64,000 nt of DNA from positions 6,693,914-6,757,913 of the forward strand of contig CM032659.1 of NCBI GenBank assembly GCA_019095985.1, in the 5' to 3' direction. Under the pieces are notes generated by a model. It made no database searches, was not told where the DNA came from, and was given only the letters and a program-made list of their open reading frames with translations. This DNA is from Streblospio benedicti. Lineage: Eukaryota > Annelida > Polychaeta > Spionida > Spionidae. Position 1 is the stretch's first letter. Every line of letters starts with the position of its first letter. A program made the position numbers and the translations under genes. Below, in pieces: positions 51,439 to 62,983 of this stretch.

Positions 51439-51824
51439 CTTTAACCTTATGGAAATATATAATAATATCAGTTAGCATTAATCTTATTGAAGAAAGAATT
51501 ATATAGAAGCTTAGTGTGTGAACTGAGTATTATCCTTGACTAAAAACTATTGTTAAACTTATATAAATTATATAGGAAGTTAAATATACAAAAGTAATGA
51601 TTGTAGATTTTAGGAATTATGAACAATGAAAAATCTATTTTAATCAGACAAGGAAGTAGAAATGGGAAAATGCACAATATTAAAAGATTCAATATAGTTT
51701 ATATGGTCCATTACACAGCATTTTATAAAGTCTTTTGCTGTATGAAAATCTTACAAATGCTTAAAGATAATGCTCATCTAAAAAAATGTTTGTTCTGTAA
51801 AATACAGTATGAATGAACGATGCC

Positions 51825-52460
51825 TTTTCCATTACAGGTGTAAAGAAAATGATATTTATAATCTCCACATTTAATATTCATTGCATTATATACCATGGCA
51901 TCTTGCTCACTAAAACACAAGGTCACATGATATTGCATAATCAAATGATTTTCGCCAGATGTAAATGATTTAGTAAGGCGTCTAATTTAACATTGGGAGA
52001 AAAGGATTTGCGAACCATGCAAATGTCTGACGAAAATCATTTGGTTTACATTTTGTGCCTAAAGTGTCATGATTGCTTACTAATTTGTTATTCATGGTAT
52101 TTAAATTGCTCTAGATATTCTAATATGCTGTTTAAATGAATAAGTTTCACATGTATTGCATACCACACATGATATGTGTTTATGTGCTTCTATGAATTTC
52201 CACTTGTTCACGTCTAATATTGATAGGCAGCTTATGTGAACCATGCAAGTTATGTCTGACGAAAATCATTTGGTTTACATTTTGTGCCTTTCTGTGTTAT
52301 GATTGCTTACTGCCGGCTTGTTATTGAGTGGTATTTAAATTGCTCTAGATATTCTAATATGCTGTTTAAATGAAAGAGAGTTTCAGAATGTACAGACCAC
52401 ATCATGATATAATATGTGTTTATGTGCTTTATGAAAGTACACTTGTTCTGCCACTGAGCA
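51825..52460. repeat. Tandemly duplicated dispersed repeat
   Basis: The stretch GAAAATCATTTGGTTTACAT plus TTGCTCTAGATATTCTAATA and a following GCTGTTTAAATGAA occurs twice, at about 52030-52140 and 52255-52375, and in diverged form near 47670-47785. This lies in the intron or leader upstream of the first confirmed kelch exon. Confidence 0.65.
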
Positions 52461-52799
52461 TAACCTTTAAATGACATGATTTGAGGCAAAATGACAATTT
52501 TATTTTTTTTTTAAAAAGTGATTCTATGAAAGTTCCACCATCTTAATTACATAGTGTGCCAAAAATTTTATTATATGTGTTTATTTTTTTTTTAACCTTT
52601 TCACAGGGCATAAAGGACTAAAAAGTTCTATACATGACATATTTTATTCAGATATTTTTTATTTCACTGAATGCAAAAGCTTCTGCGAAATTCACTTTCA
52701 GATTCAATGTCAATTATGTCCCATCACCTAGCCTAATTATAGTAGGCTGTTTCCATATTTCATTAATTTGCACAATAATGAGCTGAGCTGCTCTATCAG

Positions 52800-52842
52800 A
52801 CTATCTTAGTCATCTTACAAATTGTAAGATGACTAAGATAGT
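52800..52842. repeat. Perfect 21-bp palindrome with one-base centre
   Basis: ACTATCTTAGTCATCTTACA followed by A, a central A, and the exact inverse. It has the same form as 38207-38245 but unrelated sequence. Confidence 0.85.
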
Positions 52843-53286
52843 AATACAATATACAATGCCCCACCCACCCAAAAAAGGCCTTTTTGGATGAGCCAGTTTA
52901 CGTAGATGTAGAGGTCTATCTAGACACAAGTCAACTGTCACATAGCCCGTATAAGAACACGTTACCGAATCTTACATGTAACATGTATGTTCATTTGGAA
53001 ACCATAGAATATCAAGTAAAATATTATGAAGATTTTACTCAAAATGTCAAATAGCTAGAATCCTATGACTATTTAAAAATAGATCTGTCATTTTCTCAAC
53101 ATCTTTCTATAACAACATGATTCCATGCTAATTTGGTTGATAAAAAATATCAACATGCATATCAAATCAATAAAATGACTTCAAACTTACTTTATCAATT
53201 AACTAATTACCTTTTAATAACTATTCATATATTATATAATGAAAAAACATTTTCACAACACACATGTCAACCATCTTTAAACATAC

Positions 53287-53340
53287 GATCGTAGTGCCGT
53301 CTATCGGACAGGTGGGAAAACAGTGTACATTCTACGGAGT
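53287..53340 (-). CDS. Candidate upstream exon of the kelch gene
   Basis: On the - strand ACTTAACAG precedes and GTATGT follows a 54-base segment reading (x)SVECTLFSHLSDRRHYD. Its end phase fits an acceptor at 51439 to give ...RRHYDHCFLLLMTLAYNG. The acceptor there (GTTAAAG) has a poor pyrimidine tract; an alternative acceptor seven bases upstream would break the phase. Exons further 5' may lie across the scaffold gap. Confidence 0.4.
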
Positions 53341-53507
53341 CTGTTAAGTTAAATCGTAAATATTAATGCACTTTCTTTATTGCGGGCTATTAACTTACAT
53401 CATTGACCACTACCATTTGATTATGATTCGAGAATGCACCCCCACCCCCTCTCTCCCAAACCCCAATTCTTGAAGAGTACAACCTTTCCTGTTCTCCCAG
53501 CTTGAAG

Positions 53508-53607
53508 NNNNNNNNNNNNNNNNNNNNNNNNNNNNNNNNNNNNNNNNNNNNNNNNNNNNNNNNNNNNNNNNNNNNNNNNNNNNNNNNNNNNNNNNNNNNN
53601 NNNNNNN
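53508..53607. other. Scaffold gap, 100 N
   Basis: Exactly 100 N, the usual placeholder for a gap of unknown length. It lies where 5' exons of the kelch gene would be expected. Confidence 0.98.
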
Positions 53608-55272
53608 TACAAACATATAAGATACCATACATATTATTTCTGATCATGAGACATTACTACTACTATATAGAAGGGTATCTAATTAGCACAGCAACCTGAG
53701 AGCCAGGGCATCCCATTGAGGCTTTCTCTGTCGTCGGAGAGGATATAGCTATCTCGAGCATCTGGCACTCTTTAGGAGCATCCTAAGGTCTTTGTGGTTA
53801 ACTGGTCTGGAGGCTTCGGGAGGCTGTATTGCAAAACATGGCATATTAGAATATATAGTTGGACATTTTTTAAACAATTGCTTGCTTGTCTCCAGTTCAC
53901 GGATTCAATGCAGAATGACCGCAGAGTATAAGCAGGTATATAAAGCACTGGTACAAGTATAATATCCCGTCTGTTACATACTCCTTGATAGGACTGGCAA
54001 CGTATTCCCTGTGGAAATTGCATTGGTTTTCTTTGCTTGTCTTCCTCTGAGACTAGCTGTGATATGTCTCAAGCTCTGCTTGCCAACCCTGGTGCGATCC
54101 TCCATTAGGAGTTTACGTATGGTAGCAAGGGAAGACACATAATGGAGCCGGGTGATGTGCCGGGGCGTTATTGACATTTTGGAGGCAGTGCCAAACCTTG
54201 GTTCACCTCGGCAGCTTTTTCTACACTAGGCTTTTGATTGAGCATGACACGGGACCTAGCATCATGATCTTGTTTAAAATTACTGACTAATTCCATTAGA
54301 TATACGCTGTTCCAGTAGATCTAGATTCTCATTTTTGAAGAAAAAATATAAAATAAAATAACAGGCCTCCGGTATTTGAGTGTTAAATGTATTGATATGC
54401 TCATTCAATTTAGCCTGTGGATCGCCCAGTGCATACCCCATCCCGATAGATTTGTATAAAATGTCATTTAAATGTATAGACCAGGTCCCAGGGAGCATGT
54501 ATAAATGCATAAGAAAAAATGTAACGGCATGAAGTTGATAAATACTGAAAAATAGCAATATTTTAATCATACATATTATCACAGAATACTTAGATTGCAA
54601 CATTGAGCTGATTATAAATGTTCCAAAATCTATTGGATAGCATATTTATAGAAATCATGATGTACAACATTTGATTGGAACAAAAATTGATATCTAATCA
54701 GAATAAACCAATTATATATGGACCAAGATATCATACACAATATGGTATATTTTGCACTCCAAACATGAAATCCCAGATTAATGTACACTGTAGGCCTACT
54801 AGCATCATGCAAACGGTGCATTCGTGTGAAGTATAACCGGGTTTAATGTAACAAAGCTTACAATCGACAATTACAAGAAGAATAATTATTCATAATTTCA
54901 CACCCAAAATTGTTGTACTTTAGAATGACCAAAACATTTATATACAAATAATAGCAAAATATCACAGTAGCGTTTGTACTTTATGAAACCCTTTCCAACA
55001 CATGGTTTTTTACACTTACAAACTGAGGCTTGTTACCTCATAACATAATGGTTTACTACACTATTTAGCTTGGTAAATCAGCGTGAAACGTACAGAAATC
55101 CATGTAAAACGTCATATACATTTAGAATAAATTTTTCCTTGTACTTTTAGAAATAACTAGACGACACATCTTGCTTTGAATTTGAAATTGCAAATGTATC
55201 AAAAGGATCCATCTATCCCACAACGGAAGCGTTCGCAGTGGTACTGCTTCCGGGCGTGTCGCAGGAGGGAAT
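53608..55272. other. No gene recognised
   Basis: It holds a half-copy of the palindromic element of 38911-39095 (about 53607-53675). On the - strand there is an open frame of 67 codons at 54177-53974 rich in R and K (contains ATIRKLLMEDRTRVGKQSL), which might be a transposon or exon fragment. I cannot assign it. Confidence 0.4.
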
Positions 55273-56811
55273 CTATCTGCCGAAGTGCTGGAGCTCACGG
55301 TCCATCTGGCAGGCAGTGAGCATGAAGCAGCAGTAAGTGCAGCACCAGTCGCCGCAGATGCTTCCCTACAACCAATGAATGAATTGATATACAATAGAAC
55401 CTCCAATTAAGACCACTTCTATATTGGGACCACCTCTATAATAAGACCACTTTTCAAGGTCCCAACCCTTCATTAAGCTATTATAACGAACCTCTGTACA
55501 GAGACCACCTCTAAATTGAGACCAGATAACACTGGTCCCAAAGGTGGTCCTGATAGAGTGGTTCTACTGTATTTGATTCGTAATTGCATGGTAAGAAAAA
55601 TATACAGTGTGACACCATTTAAACACTGTTGTAATTCAAAGATTTTGAAATCTAAAACTATGCAACATGCTAAGCCTAGCGAACTATTGTCGCCTGAAGT
55701 TTTTCATCTATCAGTCCCCAGTGGTCAGAATTCAAGGGAGTGGCAAAACTTTCGTGTGCGTTTTACCTCCTGCATGTAATCATCTGTATCAAGACATTAA
55801 TTGACATTTCCAAGGGATTTACGGAACAGAAGGTTTCATGAAAGGGTTGCCATAAAAGATTCTGCTTCGCAAGAAACCCACCGGACGCAATAGTAAGGTC
55901 CACAAAACACCCTTAAACATAGAGGACATTATGAATGCAGGTCAGTCATGTCCTGGGGTTCAACAAGATCCGACAAAGTGTTGCAGTGTGATCCATGGAC
56001 ATAAATGATTTTGAAGCACTGCCTGACTACCACATTGCACATAACACTAGATACCCCTAAGAATATCATGTGGTCGTCACCTTAATATAGGCGTAACAGA
56101 ATAAGGGGCATTGATACAAATCAAATTCTGAGTCTATGCGCACTGACACACTTTACACAGCAGACGATATAAGCACTCACCCTGATGCCATACTCTGTGC
56201 GCAGTTTGGTGCGCATGGCCATGAGGCCGCCGGGCAGGAAGAGGGGCACGCAGCAAGACTCGTTCATCTTGGACGACAGACGACACAGCAGGCAACAGAA
56301 GCAGAAGTAGCCAATGCAGCCTGCAGGAAAGAACCAGACGAGAAAAGACACGTCATTACCGTTATTGAGAAAAATGCAAGAAAATAGTTCAACCAATATT
56401 GTTGCCATAGCAACACAAAACAACAACACATACAATCCTGAGCTGCCAGTAATATAATTGTTAAATACTACTACATGCTGTTCAAAGAATAACCACTAAA
56501 TTGGTAGCTTGACTTGAACTACTGTTACTACTATCATAAGTTTTAGGTTAAATTACAAGTAAAGAGCTATGTCTGATGGCATATGAAACGTCTCGAATCC
56601 TTGTCTGAAAAGGCTTTTCTAAGTCCAGCTGTAGTGGTTCATTCTGATATCACAAGCTGCGAATGTGTCTAATTCCGTTTATGAACATAACCTTACATGT
56701 TGTGCAGTTGGAGAAGCAGCCACAGATGCCAGTGGACCACTCACGGACATCCTGAGGGGCGCCGGCCGTCACCGCCATCGCCCCCGGCTGCTGGATCACC
56801 ACCTGAGCCAT
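55273..56811 (-). CDS. PLAC8: PLAC8/cornifelin-family cysteine-rich protein, complete
   Basis: Exons 56811-56697, 56320-56181 and 55365-55273 join with matching phase into 115 residues, the length of human PLAC8. It starts MAQVVIQQPGAMAV and is followed by the PLAC8 domain: WSTGICGCFSNCTTC, CIGYFCFCC, NESCC, AMRTKLRTEYGIRGSICGDW, CCTYCCFMLTACQMDREL and a short FGR end. The Cys-rich blocks and the R-T-x-Y-G-I-x-G-S-I-C motif are diagnostic. Family members act in membrane or zinc-related and growth roles that vary by species (PLAC8, cornifelin, plant fw2.2/PCR); no specific role can be read here. A CTTTCTTGGCAG acceptor ends two bases before the ATG (CCATGG context), implying an untranslated first exon upstream. 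A pogo-like MITE sits in its second intron. Confidence 0.95.
55392..55569 (-). mobile_element. Pogo/Tigger-like MITE, copy 7
   Basis: CAATAGAACCTCCAATTAAG ... GTGGTTCTACTG with TA on both sides (55390-55391 and 55570-55571). On the + strand it begins 27 bases beyond the PLAC8 exon 3 boundary, so on the - strand it again sits right upstream of a splice acceptor. Confidence 0.9.
56401..56414. promoter_or_regulatory. RFX X-box in PLAC8 intron 1
   Basis: GTTGCCATAGCAAC, a standard X-box match, lies 80 bases upstream of PLAC8 exon 2. Confidence 0.5.
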
Positions 56812-57060
56812 GGCTGCCAAGAAAGAAGGGACTCAGCTCAGATTGGCTGTTAACTAACCAATTGCGCACGGGGTAGACATTAAGGGGGAAGCTCACTAAA
56901 TTTCCCCCTGTTTGATAGGCATTCTGTTTTTCTCCCTAGCTTGCCGGTCATTCTCGATTCTGATTGGCTAAGAGCCGTAGAAGATCAGGTTATCTCCCTA
57001 CTTTGTGAACGGTAAACACCATCCAGTTAAGTAATTCTGTTAAACTGGGCAGATAAAAAG

Positions 57061-57184
57061 GTAATGGTCTGTTTTAGGGTGGAGATAACACTAGCTATGC
57101 ACTTGTGGTGTCTCAGCTTGCTCTTCGTTGGCTAACGCCACTCGTGCAAGCTTGTGTTATCTCCACCCTAAAACAGACCATTAC
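57061..57184. repeat. Perfect 31-bp inverted repeat around 62 bp
   Basis: The arms 57061-57091 and 57154-57184 are exact inverses (core GGTCTGTTTTAGGGTGGAG). It looks like a young MITE or a stable hairpin, in DNA 5' of the PLAC8 gene. Confidence 0.85.
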
Positions 57185-57603
57185 ACTTACTATGTACATG
57201 TACATAATTCTTATGTACACAAACTAAGAATAACTTGGGGGCTAGTCTGACAAATTTTGCCTGTTAAATTGACATTTAAAATTTGATTTTTATGAACCTG
57301 AAAAACTCAAAGTCTAGTCAATATCAAAAGTTAGAGAAAATATACTTATTTCAAAGAAAAAGAGTCTTCTTCTAATGTTGCTATCTAGGTCGATCTAGCT
57401 TTCAAATCGCAAAATTTGTCATCTATAGAAAGTTATAAAGGATTTTTCATTTTGACATGGGTTACATTACGAGATATTGGCAGTGACCTACATTTGACAC
57501 ATTTACCATTCAAGTTTATCTAAATAACTTTTTTATTTATTAAACCATTCAAGTTTTTTATTTGAAATAAGCGTGTTGTCTCCAACTTTCTATATATATA
57601 TAT

Positions 57604-58515
57604 TTAAGGGTACTATGAACTCTTTAAGGGAAAAATATTCTATTTTCAGCTTTTTAATATTTATTATACTTTAAACTATGAGGAACAACATGTTTTGAAA
57701 TGAACCATTTATCTTCAATAGTTTTCCCATTACAACGCATTTTGTAAAGACCAAGCTGGAGTGAAAAACAATGACTCATTCTTTGCAGGCTTATAAGGTT
57801 ATATGGGCTAAAAATTAAATTTTTACATTTTCAATGTTTTGTATGCTATAAATGATAAAGAACACCATCTTTTTAGAATGAACCTTTTATGATCAATAGT
57901 TTTTCTTATATGATACATTTTATAGACAGCAACTACTATCAATATATATTGATAGGCCATGTTTAAAGCCCATTTTCTCAAAACTAAGGTTGCATAGTGG
58001 ATGAATTTTTCTTTTTATATTTCTCCTTAACCATGAAATCAAATTTTCACAAATGTGTATATATTTGAAGATGTATGCATTCTGAAGAAAACCTTACTAG
58101 GATTTTTTTGATTTTTTTATTTCGTTGATGAATTATGAACGTTTTTGTATTGATTTGCAAGAAAATTCGGAAAATAGGTGGTTTTAAAACTTAAAATGCA
58201 TGTAAAATGATAAATAGGAAAAATATACAAAAAATTTGAGGCAAGGTTTTCTAGATAAATATACAAATTTTGTAACTGAATAGTGATTTTGGTCATTTCG
58301 ATGTTTTACTATCAGTTATATGCTTCGCAGGCAAAGTTGTCATTTTTTCATTAATTGCTTTATAAATTTTTTTCTTCATCAATCTATACAATTCAAAACA
58401 TGTTGTGTCATTAGATTAGATAATTATCTATAAAATAAGGTGTAATTTGTAAGAATTGAACCAATAATGAGTGAAAAAATCAAAGTTTAATAAAATCCTA
58501 AGAAAAAACAGTCAA
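57604..58515 (-). mobile_element. About 0.9-kb dispersed element, copy A
   Basis: It begins TTAAGGGTACTATGAACTC. The stretch 57970-58512 is the inverse of 62984-63545, with shared blocks such as AGATAAATATACAAATTTTG and ATGTTTTACTATCAGTTATA. The other copy begins with the related TTAAGGGGACTGTGAACTC, suggesting that this is the terminal sequence of the element. No coding capacity is seen. The TTAA ends hint at piggyBac-like targeting, but this is weak. Confidence 0.6.
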
Positions 58516-59270
58516 AGCACATATTTTTAATCACACTATGTTTTTATTTCTTATTTTTTTAATGCAGCGTAGTTTAATACTTTGGTCTTAATGCCTCCTA
58601 TAGCACACTAGCATAAAAGGCTACTCTTGGAAGTTGTAAATGAAATTTGATGAATACGTGCCTAACATGGAAATGTGCTATACGCCCAAAAATTAAGTAA
58701 CATATCAAGACATCTCTCGTTTGATTGTTTTATATGATTGATCACATTCTCTATACAAATGTTTTGTACAAGCTGATGTATCATTTTCATTGATTGTGAC
58801 TAATGATTTATAACCATAATAGATATGCATTTTTATTGGCTTAAACTTCCACTAACTGTGACACGATCTCTTTAAAAATAGTTTATTCACTTCAATGTGA
58901 TCTCTTTATCTACAAACTCATTGATTGAAAGTGACATCGCTTAATGTCATTAATCTTGGGTTGCACGAAAAAGCCACTATTTTGGTTGCACGTAAAGGTC
59001 GCTTGCGGACTGTTATGAGATAAGATTATATCACTATAATCCTCAGTTACCACGTGGCCGACGTCGACCCCAATATTATGTGACCATCCGTGTGGGTGAT
59101 ATGAATGAACCGTGTAGATTTGCGGGTGTCCTACCTACTTGCTCATGTATCATCTGAAAACACAAGGTGTGTGTTCAAAACCCACACAAGGACGGATTTG
59201 TTTTGTCGGATGTGTGATTTGTTTCTGGCTCTTTGCATGGTCATGCTAATGATGGGAATACTGGGTATGC

Positions 59271-59345
59271 TGGGGACAAGGGTATCGTTCTGGTCTCACA
59301 ACCACGGAGTTGTGAGTTCGAACCCCGTTGGGGACACTTGATGAT
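59271..59345 (+). mobile_element. tRNA-derived SINE, copy 2
   Basis: GGGTATCGTTCTGGTCTCAC (A-box-like) and GTGAGTTCGAACCCC (B-box) are spaced as in a tRNA. The B box is nearly canonical. No complete tRNA stem set is visible, and two relatives exist in the window. Confidence 0.65.
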
Positions 59346-61452
59346 ATGATAAATTGGAAGATTGTACACAACATGCCTAATTAATATTAGGCGACTGAGA
59401 TTATTAGAATTTTAATGTTAATAGGCCTATTTTACTATATGGGATTCCTGATTCAGCGCTGCAAACTGACAGTGTGAGAGAGAGGACATGCAAGTAAATG
59501 TTTTAATGCCGAATTGCGAGTTATCTGAGAAATTATTTAGTATTAGTTTGTAAGCACATGTAAAGTTGTAAGGTTTATTGCATGTTGCGTCATCCTTTTT
59601 GTGTGTATGTTCCATTCAATATTTATGAATATATTTTTAAGATAAAAGTTAAAATTTCATAAAAGATATATTTCATTTCTATAAGTTGTTTTCATTATGT
59701 CTTTGAAAAAATAAAATAAAACTTTCACAACGGAAATGAGCGCATATTTAATAGAAAATAGAGATCAAAATGATAACAAAGAAGTATATGATAAATTATG
59801 AAGTCAAACAATAAAACGGCGTACCAGAGCTCAATTTATACAGGTCCCATCATAACCTATTTGAGACCGCACCAACAGTGGCTCTAGTACAGAATATTGA
59901 CACACATGGCACTGAGGCTCACATTAAATATACCAGGTAAACACCGTCCATTGAATGTGGGGAATTAAGTACATATTCATGCAGGAAATTTGCATACTTG
60001 TGCTGGATCATGTCTCATTGCACTGTGGTGGGGCTATTGCTAGAAAATATATAGAGGCCATGGCTACCGCCATAGTATCCTTTAAAAATATTAGGACGTG
60101 GAGACAAGAAGGTTGGACATTTGTATTGATTATCGATCATGTGCTCATGTGAGCGTGATGCACAATTTCACGATTCATATCAGCTGCCACCACACAAACA
60201 CACACGAATGAATATGAAAAGAAATGAATTAGAAAAAAAGGTATGATGATTTAGAGTTGCAAATGCAATTAGGTTTCAAATATTTTCTATTTGTCTTCAC
60301 TATTGCATGGGTTGGTGGGGTGCAACATATTATGTAGATGACAAATGGAATTCTTTGTTTACAATTAAAAATTTAGTAATCAGTTCTTGTACAGCACCAA
60401 AAAAGTCAGCCTTTTCTCCATTTAAAATCTCTGTCTGTGCTCCATTGTCAAACTCTTGGATCTCCCATCAAGGTCAAAATGCCACACAATTTTACCAAAT
60501 AGGGCTCTATTATAAAGTACTGCATCGACGTTACTCAAATAATTAACACCAAAATGCACCAAATGTGAACTAAATGTGAACAATATTTGAAGGGGTATAC
60601 GGGGTCAAGAAATCCCACGACCCGAATATTTTGGCTTTATTTCCCCGTATCCCTATTTTTGGCCTTTTTCCCAAATCTCACAAATTTTCAGGCTTTTCTC
60701 CCTTATCCCACTTCCTTGAAATCACACATCCCTGTTTTGTTGTCCCAACACACTGACACACATCGGGGTCGTGTGCGCATAAGCGAACACGGCCATGGTC
60801 ATCAATAGCGTGATTCTTCCCAATTAAATAGTAACTAGGTAACCTTGCCTCAACACACCCATGGATCTATACATGGTTGCAGTGCTCGGAAGTCAACACA
60901 CGATCTGATGTCGTGGACTCATTATTTCAACACCACCAAAATACTCATATAACAATGAACCACAAACAAACTAAAGGCCCAATCTGACTATCACGAACCT
61001 TGAAATCCCCAAAGCTATAGAGTCCGTTGAGAATGCGGCTGGTGAGGGATAAATAGCTTGAGAAATGAGTCTGGCCCTAAAACACGTCTGTGATATGATG
61101 ACAAAGACAATGCACATGGGTGATTCTGCTTCAAACATCGGGATTGTCTGACTCCGGCTTAGAAAAAAAAAGAGTAGAAATAAATCAAAGCATGCTGAGG
61201 CGGGTACTGGTACAGATAGTGCAGTAGAAGGGGAGAGATACATTACTTCTGGAGTTTCTGTCGTATGGTTGGGTCTTCGCTTTTTATGAGCAGATTTAGT
61301 GACGCTATTATCTCTAGGGTGTTGGTATTGGCCAATACCGTCTTACGAGATTACCGTCAAATTGTACATTGTAAACTATTGTCATTTCCAGTTTCTGTTA
61401 TCCATAAAAATACATGCCTTCTTCGTCAGGTAAAACAACCGACATTGTATAA

Positions 61453-61515
61453 AGTGGCTCTGACTGGACTCAAACCCAGAATGCCGAGGTTAGGAGACCA
61501 GCATGATACCAAACT
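61453..61515 (-). mobile_element. tRNA-derived SINE, copy 3
   Basis: The reverse strand reads TTTGGTATCATGCTGGTCTC and then GGGTTTGAGTCCAGTCAG, the same head as at 40991 and 59271. Confidence 0.6.
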
Positions 61516-61573
61516 GAGTATACGATCCAAGAGCGCCCTATGCGCTGGTGACCTTTTGGTATACGATGACAAT

Positions 61574-61695
61574 GCCAGATCCAGGTTTTTAGAAAGGGGG
61601 GGGGGGCACACTTCAGGGATTTCATGGGTTTTGTACGTGCGAACGATGGCGGACGTGTAAGAAAGTATTTTGGTGCCCCCCCCCCTGGATCTGCC
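61574..61695. mobile_element. MITE with GGCAGATCCAGG ends, copy 3
   Basis: GCCAGATCCAGG on the left and CCTGGATCTGCC on the right, with G and C homopolymers next to them and AAAGTATTTTGGTG inside. It is shorter than the other copies. Confidence 0.8.
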
Positions 61696-62772
61696 TATGC
61701 GATGGTGTGGTACAGCAAAACCACTATGACATGTGTATGCCACATGATATGGGACCACTTTACATGGTCTCATGCAGCTGCCATACATTGATTTATTTCA
61801 ATCCTATGATTTTCACGGACAATTGCTAGTACTTTGATAATGAGACCACTGCAAGCCTTCATAGATTTTCTGCAGATTATATTTGCACCAGAACGGCGCT
61901 ACGGTAGTTAATTCATGGTCTTGAATAGGCGTTGTCATGTTTGATCTTCTTTTATCTGGTACATAGTACCCAGTGAGAACGCACTATTGGGCCTCGGCTG
62001 TATAAATAAAAATAGGGGGGGGGACACTTCTGATCACGCCATAGTCATATATATAGATTGTTGTACTATTGTGGACATTTTCACAGTGCCATGAATGTGC
62101 ATGATGTTTTGTCAGATCTTGTTTTTGGCAAAATGCCAAATAGATTGAATAGGCAACTATTTATAAATTGCGCAATCGATCAGAGGATTCCGGGAGAAGA
62201 AGAATGGGTGCTCTGATAATGATCACAATATGGGAAATTTGGTCTTTCAAATTATTATATCACGTTTTATTACTGAATTTAAGCGTTTGAGTAAAATATC
62301 AATGTAAAATCGTTTAGATGTATGTACTTTTTATCCAAACTATCCAAACTTATCTTAATCTTGTAACATAAAGCTTCAGGAATGATGTTAAGGAACTAGT
62401 CTAGAGTTTGTTTGCTTTTGTTTTCATGTTTTTGTTGTTGTTTTTTTAATTTAGGTGGGAGAATAAATTACTTACTACACGTGATTCCAAACAGTCGTCA
62501 CACAAATAATAAAATAACAAAAGGTCGACTAACGGATGCACGTAAAGGGCCGGTCAGACAGCGCTCTACGACAAAACCATGTCCAAAAAGTCACGGTGTG
62601 TCAGCTGTATACTTCCCACCGATGGTTACATCAAGTACATCACGTACTATAAGCACATTCTAGACTAAACTTGATATTAGAAAATACCCCAGATGGACGT
62701 GGTTTACCCGTAAAATTGTGTGTGACCGGCCCTTTTCACGTTCACATTGAAAACCCTAGGACGAACATGCCA

Positions 62773-62880
62773 TGGGCCCCAGCATCATGGGAGGCATGTG
62801 TGGTATGTATTCTTCCATGGTTTGCAAACACTAGACCCTATACCATACATATGACTACTATTATATAGTGAAACCAGTCT
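62773..62880 (+). repeat. Half-copy of the palindromic element
   Basis: ATGGGCCCCAGCATCATGGG, TGTGTGGTATGTAT and a following GTTTGCAAACACTA match the left arm of 38911-39095 without the mirrored right arm. Confidence 0.65.
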
Positions 62881-62983
62881 GCTCATGAAATCACCTAACA
62901 CTTATCACCATATACTGTATGTCACTCTTCTTTGATTTACAACGCATAACATTTTTATCAGCAATATGCAGTTTGAATACTTT

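Noticed and set aside
53974-54177. 67-codon R/K-rich frame on the - strand as a gene
   Set aside because: No family recognised, no splice partners, no repeat copy in the window; left as unassigned.
59271-59345. Genuine tRNA gene
   Set aside because: No acceptor stem or CCA-compatible end; two diverged relatives nearby indicate a SINE.
60587-60808. 73-codon hydrophobic frame
   Set aside because: T- and C-rich simple text; looks like chance.
61265-61788. Frames of 120-131 codons on both strands
   Set aside because: They cross a SINE head and a MITE; no protein similarity.
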